Origin: Echinometra lucunter
Lineage: Eukaryota; Echinodermata; Echinoidea; Camarodonta; Echinometridae
Length of the DNA stretch: 64,000 bases
NCBI GenBank assembly: GCA_029962745.1
Contig: CM057158.1
Location: forward strand, 15,181,173 to 15,245,172
Direction of reading: 5' to 3'
Shown here: positions 50,101-62,100 of the stretch, one piece after another
Layout of the letters: every line of letters begins with the position of its first letter
How positions within the stretch are numbered: position 1 is the first letter of the stretch
The notes under the pieces: model-generated
Told to the model about the DNA's origin: nothing
Seen by the model: the letters and a program-made list of their open reading frames with translations, nothing else
The model's database searches: none
Program-made: the position numbers and the translations under genes

Positions 50101-53100
50101 CTATGAAGACTTGCTTAATATTACAATAAACAATCAAACAGCTAGACGCATCATGATCCAAGGAGAAGCAGGCTCAGGAAAAACAACATTCTGTGCAAAA
50201 ATTGCTTTGGACTGGATAGAGGGAAACCACTATCAAGACTATGCTCTTGTAGCTATTGGTCCTGTACGAGATGCAAAGAATGACAGAACTGTTGGTCAAA
50301 TATTAAAGACATATTTGTCTCATGAAAATCAAGTCACATCAGAGCAACTTGATAAGTACATAAAGGAAAATCAGGATAAGGTGCTCACAGTGTTTGATGG
50401 GTTAGATGAGTTGGGTCTAGAAACGTGTAATGACATGAATTCAATAATGCAAATATTGAATCGTAAAAGCCTCAAATCTCATACAGTCATCGTCACAACG
50501 AGATCTTGGAAGGCACATGAAATAGCAAATAGAAAGGAAGTGGCAAAGCATTATGCATTTCTTAGAATAGAGGGATTTATGAAAAAGGATGTCAAAACTT
50601 ACATCAAACGATTTTACCAAGCTGATGAAACCTCAGCAAATTCCCTCCTACAGTTCATTAATGGAGATAGCTTGGTAGCAGAAACAATGGCTCCTTTTCC
50701 AATCTTTTGTTCAATGTTGTGTCACATGTGGAAGGAGGTTGAAAGGCGAGAAGTAATTCGTAAACTCCAGACGTTCTCACAGTTAGTTCAGGAAATGATC
50801 ATGCTCCTTAAGCAGCACTATGTGTCCAAGCATCCTGAAGGACTAGATGGTGATTCTGTCGAGGTCATTGCAAGGCAGATTGACGATCATTTTCAGAAGA
50901 TCAGCAAAGTTGCATTTTCTGGTCTGCTTGATAGACAACTTGTTTTTCGAGAAGAAAAATTTGGATACTGTAGTGAAGATCTTCATGTTGCATGTGAAGT
51001 TGGCTTACTTACAAAAGAGAGGGCACAACGCAAAAGAGTCCATGGAGCTGTAAAGATGTTGCCTAAAATAGAATCCACTGTTTCATTTCCGCACATACTC
51101 TTCCGAGACTACACTGCAGGGCTATATCTCCAAGGCCTGTTTCTCTCAAATTTTGAGGACTTTGATCATCAAATGAAAAGTAACATTTTGCGTAAGCCAG
51201 CAGAATTCAGGTATCTTCTTTATTTTGTAGGATCTTTTAATGAAGACATTGCCAAGTACGTACTGACAGAACTAATGGCCAAAAAAGAAACTAAGTTAAA
51301 CTTCCTTGTGGAGGTTGCACTTGAATGCTACAGTGAGAAGGCTGCAAATCTGATTGAAGAGAAGTATGAGGAAATCAATCGGTTACTGACAATTAGGAAT
51401 GGCTCACCTGTTCATGTGATTGCCGGTTATATCTTCACATGCAAACACTTGGTAAGTTATGGTTTATAATTGCATGTGCATGTATGAAAGGCTTACAAGC
51501 AATTGGATATGAGTATCAGTTTGAGTCATTTAGGGTATATGGGGAATCATTTGTTGTTGAATTATTTAAATTTATCACCTCAGAGTTTGCTGGTGTTTTT
51601 GACCTTTTACCTTCCATGCCACAGGAATCTAGCTGCATATCAGATTTTCTGGAAAGAAAACTAAGTGTGTATTTTGGGAGAATTGAGAGCCAGGGATGTT
51701 TGATCAGTGATTTTTTGGTGTTGGTTCTTTGACTGGGCATAGAATTTGACCAAATTTCAGAAAACTTGATTCTGATTCTTAGATGGTGAAAGTTTGTCAA
51801 CAGAACCCCCCCCCCCCCTGCAAAAATAATTGATTTTGTTTTAAACTTTAATAAATTTTGAGGGAATTCATGTCTCTACAAGATAGTCTAGTACAATAGA
51901 GCTGCGTCTTACATCCATGTGTCTATTTTGTTTTCACAGGTCTCATTGTGCATTGAAACCTTCCACCGCAGTAAGGCCTTGTCTCAAATTCTTGCAGATG
52001 CAGTTTGTTCTCTACACACTCTGAAAAAACTCACAGTTTCATGCAATATTCCTGATGCTTTCATCCAACATGTGAAGGAACATGCTGAAAGTGTAGTGGT
52101 AAATATATTCACTATACTAATATATTTCTTATCTCAGTTTTTGTCTCACCCACCAGAGATGAAGGCGAGACTAAGGGATCCAAATGGGGTCTGTCTATCG
52201 TCCGTCGTCCGTCTGTCACAAATGTTAACCTGCAAGACTCTCTTATAATTCATAACTTGGCAACTGCTGGTACAATTGCAACCAAACTTCGGTGGTAGAT
52301 GCACTAGGGTACCATCATGTTGAGGTGCTGTCAGAGGTCACATGGTGAGGTCAAAGGTCATTTGAGGTCACATTGTTATAGAGTACCTGCAAGACTCATT
52401 TTACATACATTAAAGTTTACCTGCAAGATTCTCTTATGACATAACTTGGCAACTGTTGGTCCAATGGCAACCAAACTTGGGTGATAGATGCACTAGGGGT
52501 AACATCAGTTGTGCTGTCGGAGGTCACATGGTGAGATCAAAGGTCATTTAAGGTCATATGTTAAAGTTTACCTGCAAGACTCTCTTATGACAAAAAACTT
52601 TCCAACTGTTCTTCAAATTTCAACTAAACTTGGGTCATAGATGTACTTGGCGGACCTTCATGTTATAGTGGCATCGGAGGTCACATGCTAAGGTTAAAGG
52701 TCATTTTATTTCAAATGTTAAAGTTTATCTGCAAGACTCTCTTATGACACATAACTTGGCACATGTTGCTGCAATAGCAACCAAATTTGGGTGATAGACG
52801 CACTAGGGGTACATTCATGCTATTGTGCCATCAGGTCACATGGTAAGGTTAAAGGTCATTTTAGGTCAAACATTAAAGTTTAACTGCAAGACTTTCTTGT
52901 GACATCAAACTTGGTTAGGGATGTACTTGGGGAAACTTTTGTGTGGGTAGGTGAGGCACAATCTTGCTATTGGCTTGTTTAATACACATCAGTAATTATA
53001 AATCTGAACAAGACGTATGTATACTACACTCAACCAAAAAACTAAGTCCCCCCCCCAGCATTTTTTCATATCTCAAGAAGTATTCAAACAGTAATGAAAA

Positions 53101-56100
53101 TTGAATTTTCTTACGCTAGAAATGGATAATATGTGTCTGCTAATTGGTGACACTGTTGGTGTGAAATCAAGCATTTTATGACAAAAGGTGTACAAAAAAA
53201 TCTTGCACTTTTGTTATTTGTGTCAGCTTCTAGAAAGAGAATATGCTTTCAATCACCATTTATTTGCATGTCACTATGTTTTACTTTTAATAAGCATCCC
53301 AATGAATGAAGTGTTCAATAATTGATATGTCCACCATCTGCTTCGATCCTCGTGACACCTCTTCAGCATATAAGCGAAGGGCCAAAGTCAAATATCTAGC
53401 TTATTTTTTTAGTTCGTTCCACCATCTGTACAAACTAAGTAGACCATGCTCATTTTCAAGCTTAAAGCATAACACACAATATTCAAGAGGTCTACCTCAA
53501 AAAATTAGTAGCGAAAGCTTCCAAATCCAAGATGGCGTCCAAAATGGCCGCCATTTTGACGGAATTTGAATTTTTCAAGATATAATTTGATAGAAACATC
53601 CAATTACAACAAAATTGGTCTCATCTGAAAGAGAATTAAATTCCTTACAGTTTGATGCCATTTGTGAGTAATGTCAAAGTAATTTGGTCCAGATATTTAG
53701 TCAAAAAGTGTGTTTTTTGACATTTTTTCCCAAAAACTGAAAATTTGCAAAATGCATGATTTAGCATAAATCAAGAAAAAATTTGAGAATTGTCTTGAAA
53801 CCTTCCAGAAAACTTTCTTGATATTCAGTAATCATCTGTGGAAAATTAGAAAGCAATACCATTCTCCGTTCTAAAGTTATAATGTCTCAAACTTGAAAAC
53901 TCATATTTCATAAATTTATCTTCTTGCATATGCATGTTATATTCCCATAGACTATAATGCATTAACATGCATGTACCCTGTACAAAAGTGCAGACATGGA
54001 TTTTTCGCTCTACAAACCAAGAAGGCCATGCTTATATTTGTGCTTATTGACATGTTTGTAACTAAACTTGGATGATAGATGCCTTACACAAACTCCAGTG
54101 TTATTGGGGAGTCAAAGGTCACATATGTAGGTCAAAGGTCAAATGAGGTCAAATGTTAACATTTCCCATGCATATTTCTACTGGGGTTGGTAACTTTAGA
54201 ACCATAAGTCCATTTGTAACCAAACTTGGATAGTAGATGCCATACAGGGACATAACTGGTATTTGAGGGTCAAAGGTCATGTATGTAGGTCAAAGGTCAA
54301 ATGGTAAAATATTCAGGCATATTTCTACTGGGGTTGGTAAGTGTAGAACCATAAGTCCATTTATAACAAAACTTGAATGGTAATTACCCTTTAAGGACCT
54401 CATTGTTATTTGGGGGTCAAAGGTCATGGGTGCAGGTCAAAGGTCAAAGGAGGTCAAATGTTAAAACTTTCCTGCAATTTTCTATTGGGGTTGATAGCTT
54501 TAGAACGATGACTCCAAACTTAGATGGTAGATGCCCTATATAGGGACCTCAATGCCACATGTTATGGGGCTTGGGTTGTAGGTTCATATCATTTGATATT
54601 GAATATATGGATGCAAACTTTGCATGAGATATATGTACATATGTTCTTCACAACTTTTCATTTTGTTGTTGACATAATCATTGTGACTATTCCACGTATA
54701 AGCAGGGAGCCATAAGCAGAAAATATATTTAGATCATAAAAATTGTTAGAAACTTCAAATTGGAATTAAATAGGTCTCAGATGAAAATAATTTTTTTTTT
54801 TACAACTGAATGTCCTTCATGAGGGGTGTTGAGTTACCATGCAATTTATTCTTTATTTAGTGGGGAAATATTGTTTTTCTACATACCCCCCCCCCCCATG
54901 AAATTATTGAAAGTGAGAGTAGGGTCAGAAAGCGCCGGGATGGAAAGGTTTCAATATCATTATGTAGATAGATATATGATAGATAGATGAAATGGTCCTT
55001 ATCATCTTGCTTTGCAGCCAATATATAATGGCTATACAATATTGAATGTGTTATATTCTTTGAAATTACAAATTACACATGTCACATTTAATGGAAAGAA
55101 AATAGTAGCTCTAGAAATATGGTAAAATGGCAGCGAGAGCACTGTTTCAAAGAACACTTTAAATATTCTAGTGTCATTAAATATTTTTTTCAACTCATTG
55201 GAAGTTGTTCTTTGATTTATCTGGTGCAGTTGTGATTATTGTATTATATAAATTGAATATAAATTAGTACAAAATGACTTCACAAGATAATAAGCTATCA
55301 CAAGCATGATTAGTAATAAGAAAAATGTCTAATTTCTCATTAGTTAAAAACTCATTATTTGTATATTACAGTTTATTATTCAGCATAATTATATCCATCT
55401 CTATTTTAATTAGACAGCTAACTTTAAGTTCATTTTAACAGCGGCATAAAAAAGTCAATCCATTAAATCCATAAAAATATATAAAATTAACAGTGTGCAT
55501 GCATGCAAATATCAACAGAAGAAATTGGACCAGTTAATACAAAATAGAATTAAAATACAAATACATACAACATTGTACCTTTGCACTGTCTCTTATTCGT
55601 GTAGCAATCGGAAACGGCAAAAAGGACTGTTTTGTAACCTTTCTGTTTTTGAAATTTTGGTGCTTTTAATAAATTGTACATAATATTAATGGCAACAGGC
55701 AATTAAAATGTGTAGACGCAGCATTCTACATCTCATACTTCCAATGAGCTAATTTTAAGGACTTTTCTCATATGTTTTGTTATCTTATTCTAATTTTTTT
55801 CAGGGAGCTGAAAATTTCACTAGGTGAATACTTTATTTGTAAACAAATTTGTTTACAAATCATGAATTTCTCCCATTAACCTTCTTTCTTTGTTAAGTAC
55901 TCAAGCTGCCAATGAAGATAAAAGCTTAATCCTCAAGGAAAGGATGAATATATCAATAATACGATGTATTTGTATGGTTCAGAGGTACCTTATACTATTT
56001 CCAGACATCTCAGCATGTAGATATTTGTTTTACAGCGATTCAGTATATGCAGACACGTGGGGAATCCCAAATAAGTTCCTACTGTATTGATACCTACCAT

Positions 56101-59100
56101 TTTTGTTATCATTTTATCAATAAAGTTCAGGATACAATTATCCATAACTCAAAGTGGGATTGAGGCTAATGCATTCTTTGACACAATCCCAATGTTTCTA
56201 GTTTTTATTCTAATAAGTATTAAAAACAAGGGACTCAAACACGGTGATGGGACACCATGCAGGTGAACTGAACCAGTAAATGGTACGATCAAGGAGAAAC
56301 GGGAGAAAACTCTTGAAAATGCCGTTTTACTAGTGGTTGTCTAAAATAAGTCCTTGGAATATTAAATGTAATATCACTGTCGTTTTTCAAAGAAAATTGT
56401 CTTACGAACCAAATGAAAAATTATCACATTATATTATTAATCTCGCTGAAATTAAGGATCACAGGTTTTCCGTTCTTTCTGGGCCACCCTGTATAGGGCA
56501 TCTACCATCTAAGATTGGAGTCATCGTTCTAAAGCTATCAACCCCAATAGAAAATTGCAGGAGAGTTTTAACATTTGACCTCCTTTGACCTTTGACCTGC
56601 ACCCATGACCTTTGACCCCCAAATAACAATGAGGCCCTTAAAGGGTAATTACCATTCAAGTTTTGTTATAAATGGACTTATGGTTCTAAACTTACCAACC
56701 CCAGTAGAAATATGCCTGAATTTTTTACCATTTGACCTTTGACCTACATACATGACCTTTGACCCTCAAATACCAGCTATGTCCCTGAAAGGCATCTACT
56801 ATCCAAGTTTGGTTACAAATGGACTTATGGTTCTAAAATTACCAACCCCAGTAGAAATATGCACGGAAAATGTTAACATTTGACCTCATTTGACCTTTGA
56901 CCTACACATGTGACCTTTGACTCCCCAATAACACTGGAGTTTGTGTAAGGCATCTATCATCCAAGTTTAGTTACAGACATGTCAATAAGCACAAATATAA
57001 GCATGGCCTTCTTGGTTTGTAGAGCGAAAAGTCCATGTCTGCACTTTTGTACAGGGTACATGCATGTTAATGCATTATAGTCTATGGGAATATAACACAT
57101 GCATATGCAAGAAGATAAATTTATGAAATATGAGTTTTCAAGTTTGAGACATTATAACTTTAGAACGGAGAATGGTATTGCTTTCTAATTTTCCACAGAT
57201 GATTACTGAATATCGAGAAAGTTTTCTGGAAGGTTTCAAGACAATTCTCAAATTTTTTCTTGATTTATGCTAAATCATGCATTTTGCAAATTTTCAGTTT
57301 TTGGGAAAAAATGTCAAAAAACACACTTTTTGACTAAATATCTGGACCAAATTACTTTGACATTACTCACAAATGGCATCAAACTGTAAGGAATTTAATT
57401 CTCTTTCAGATGAGACCAATTTTGTTGCAATTGGATGTTTCTATCAAATTATATCTTGAAAAATTCAAATTCCGTCAAAATGGCGGCCATTTTGGACGCC
57501 ATCTTGGATTTGGAAGCTTTCGCTACTAATTTTTTGAGGTAGACCTCTTGAATATTGTGTGTTATGCTTTTAGCTTGAAAATGAGCATGGTCTACTTAGT
57601 TTGTACAGATGGTGGAACGAAACCCCCCTTTTCTGCTTTTGGCCCTCCGCTTAATACTGTCGATCAAAGTTTGTAAGTGATGTTGATCCAGGTTGGCCCA
57701 TGCCCTCAAGAGCAGAGCGAGAAGAATTTGTGTACAGAGGACAAGTAGGCCTATTAGTTGTCCTTGTTTCAGAACATGTCGTGGTGAACATTATTTAAAA
57801 GAAAACCTGAAATCGAAAATTGTCATCTTATTATGTTATCAAAAATTGTCATCTTATTTCAAAAATGTCAGTGATTTCATGATACCTGTTTTGGAATATG
57901 AAGCAGTCAGATCATGGATCTTACTAGGATCCATGGTCAAATTAAGAGACCGCGAAATGGACGGCTGTTACCAACAATAGGTAAATAAGCATGGCCCCAC
58001 AATCAGATAAAAGAACTGTAAATTAATGAGTGACAGGAATGTACAGATCTTGAAAACAGCTTTCAGAAGATACCAAATTTATTATGTGGGATTGAAAACA
58101 TAAAACATAGAAAATGTATTTTTCTGCAGCAATTTTTAGGCAAAATACAAACAGTGAGAGATCCGTCATGCCGAATTAGCAAACCATTTTCAGAACTGAC
58201 CGGAAAAGCAGTCATTTTAAATCGAAGAAAAACACATTTCTTCCTAACTTCTGACCCTGAAATTTAGCCAGATTGTAAATCGATAGTTGTCCTTTAAGAA
58301 AAATTACCAAAAACCAAAATCCAACTTTTCCACCCCACCTCTGCTATTTTGGCTGTTTACCTGAAAACTTTCATTGTGAATAATTGTGGTTTTGGGGGTG
58401 GCAAGTCACAAATGACACAAAAATAATGCAAATTAAATTTCAGTACAAAATAAACTTGATGTGTTTCATCTGAAGTCAATGTGGAAGGTCCATGTCTAAA
58501 AGCTGAATTGTGATGTTAGCAAATGCAAAACATATTCATTAAAGTGATTAATAACAGATCCTGATAAATTCTCTGATGTTTGAGATGCAATTGTGCTTAG
58601 CAGTTGATATGAGTTACATCAAAACTGATGTTGCATCGAGAAACATTACAGTCAGTTTTAATGAAAACGACTTCCAACTTCAGATTAAGAAGAAGAACAC
58701 AAAATATAGGGGGGGGGGGAACGATTTTATTATAAGAGCAATCTCCCCAGCGCGTGATATCCCCTACCCCTGCCAGGCCGAGAGATGGCGTGACCCTGAA
58801 TTGTACGGGCGAGGAACGCGCTTTGGGGAGATTGCTCTTATAATAAAATCGTTCAGAATCTGAACTGGGGAGGGGGGCTTACATAATCTAAGAATGGACT
58901 CCGAAAACTCAACATCAAAACTGTATCAAAATTTAAGTTAAGTTGAATTTAACAGTGCTTTTAAATGCCTGGAAAATATGAAATGCATATTTCTGTGTAT
59001 TATTTGAGGGTAATAATGGCCGCAATTCACAAAAGAGGTTTAAACCATGAGGGTAGTTTTGACCTCTGTAAGTTTAGCTTTTTGGAGTTGCAAGAGGAAT

Positions 59101-62100
59101 TATCTCATCAGGTATCAAGTATCAAGAAAGGGTAGTGAAATAAACGTTAATTGGCACATGTTTGGCATGCACGCACCTCCAATAAAACCAATAATTGGAC
59201 TGGATTCTGTGTGCACATACACCTAACAACCCAAGTCTATGATTAACCGAATAAAAACCAGTTTTGAATATATCATAATTCTATATATTATTGATAATGT
59301 ACATGCACATGTAAATTGTGCTCATAAGCTGCCATCTTGTACATTTGCAGGTCCAAACACTGGATCTTGTAAGAGTTCGGTGTCACACACGAGCCTCATC
59401 ACATCACCTAGCAGAAGCACTGTGTTCTATGCCAAGCCTGACCAACCTGACACTAGATGAAATAGATCTCAGTGATGAGTTCTACTCTACATTGAAAGCA
59501 AAGTCACCATTCCTAAAGGTATGTGTGTACTTCAGGTGTAATAGACATAGAAAATAAGAGCAATTAAAATTATTTGAACACTTGGTTGGTCAATGCATGA
59601 CATGTACAAGAACATTTCATAACTTTTTATTTCTTCTATCATTTATCAATAATATTGCAATTGCCATACATGCTAGTGGTGGAAATGATGGGGTTTATAT
59701 CATTATATTTCCTAAGCTATTTGTGATGAGTTTGGAGAATTGAGGAAAAACAAATTATGCAGTTCTGTAATAGTGTATTGGATGTCATATGTCATACTCT
59801 GCATTAATTTCAAACTCCAGACTGGGATGAATATGATAAACAGGAAAACAATATTTAACTGTGCAAGTTTTAGATGGGTAGAATATACATGCTTTTGTGT
59901 ATTATTAGAGGGTAATAATGAGTTTCATGTTTACAGATTTAATGATTGAAGCAGGAATAGGGAAGATATATTTCTCCATGTACGATCACCAATATTGCTT
60001 TAATGAAGATGTTGGCAGAAAATTTATTTTTGTCATAGTTAAAGGTTTGTTCATGGCACAACAGATCCCAGTGACAAATCCTCACATCATATTTAGTGTA
60101 CAACTCTAGGAGGCAGCAAAAAATGTCACCAAGACAGGAGACATTTTTTGTTACCTAGCTGCAAAAGACTGTGGATCAATCACCAATCAAATACATAAAA
60201 ATTGAGCGCAAAATGTGTCATGAGTCTGTCTGCGCAACTTTTGACAAAAATCTCGTTTATTTGAGAGTTGATGTGTTCACATTAACATGAACACAACAAA
60301 AAAAGTAGCTCCCCCCTAATTCAAAATAGCATAACTTTTTAACGAAGAGGTTTTGAGCAAAATAATTTGACAGGAGCCTTTTTACATTTATTGACTAACT
60401 TCTGTGTGAAAATGAGATTGATCCGTCAAGTCATGCATGAGTGAGCAAACATTAAAGGCAAAAAAGTCACTTTTCAAAAGTCACAAGAGTCATTTTGGGG
60501 GGTCTGTGAAACAAAACTCTGGCGAATTTGGTTTCTTCCATTGTTTGACCCCATCACGCCTATCTCTGACACTTGTCATGCTTATCACAGTTGGGTGAAC
60601 ACAATTTTTGGAAAAAGGTGATGTTCAGCCTTCCTAAATCTACAAAATCCATTCAGTTTATGGAAAGAATTGGCATCAACCAACATAAGTCAGCACATAT
60701 GTGAAAATACTGGTTAGTCCTTTTTCTGGCATTAAACAGTAATTTTTTTTAGCACTTATTGCTTTATCATTAAAAATGTGCTCACTCATCCATGATACAA
60801 CCATGATAAACATCAACAGCACTTAAACAAACACCAGAAAAAAATTGTTTTCACAGACCCCCCAAAATGACTCTTGTGACTTTTGAAAAGTGACATTTTT
60901 GCCTTCAGTGTCTACTCACTCATGCATGAATTGACGGATCAATCTCATTTTCACGCAGAAGTTAGTCAATAAGTGTAGAAACACTCTTGCCAAATTATTT
61001 TGCTCGAAACCTCTTCGTTGAAAAGTTATGCTATTTTGAATTAGGGGGGAGTTACTTTTTTTTGTTGTGTTTACATTAAGTGGGGTGGTTTGTCATGCCA
61101 TATCTGAGCACTAGAAATGTTGTAGGGATTCTGAACAAGCCTTAAGACAAGACAGATGGAAACAAGATCCAATCAGTGTTGTTAGGTTTATGATTGTACC
61201 AGAGAAAAAGACAGAGAAAAAAAGTTGTGAATCAGTGTATTTATTCTATGAATTGGTAAATTCACATATGGGCTGCAGCACGACAAAAGGGCCCTTAGCT
61301 CTTCAAATGGCTTACGCAGTAAAACCGAAGATGAAGTTGTTAACTGTTAATTCCGACATTTAATGTTGCATTATGAAATTTCCTTCTTCTTATATTTCTT
61401 TTTCATTTTACTGTATAATCTGTGGATATTAATTTTTGTAATTTAACCCGTTGAACCCTAAGCCTGAGATAACTCGGGCTGGGGCCTATGGAAAATGTGT
61501 GTTATACTGAAATCAAATCGTGCTCCAAGGGGTAATTCATCAGTTGGGCAATTAAAGTTTAAGCCAAGATGTAAATTGTAAGCATTCACACTCGTACTAC
61601 CGTACTGTAGACGTAGTCGTAAGCTGACTTATTTTGTATGATGAGGGGCCCTAAAACTGTGCGCACCTAATATTCACTTGAAATTGACAAGCTTTTCCTT
61701 TTGTGTATTCCTCTAATGGCTGACCTCAGTTTAATCTTCATATCCTAGGGAGTAATTGTGCTGAAAATCTCATCAAAATTTGAGTAATTTGAATGTCACT
61801 TTAAGACATACAGATGTTTAATGAAAAATATATGGTGAGGGGGGATTTCGCCCCCATCCTCCCCAGATCTGTCCCTGATGAACTCTGACTTCTCTCTGAT
61901 TATCTTTCTCTATATCTCCCTGTTAATAAGAAAAAAGAAGCAATCACAAAATTTATTTTGTAAATTTGTGATTGAAAAGTGCTTATTTTCACAAAGATTT
62001 ATGATGAGCAAAGATGCAACATGCAACATTATGCGCAATCATGCGAACAACAAGTTAAAGCGAGGTAAATTGTGCAAGAAACGCAGCTATAGGCAATGAT

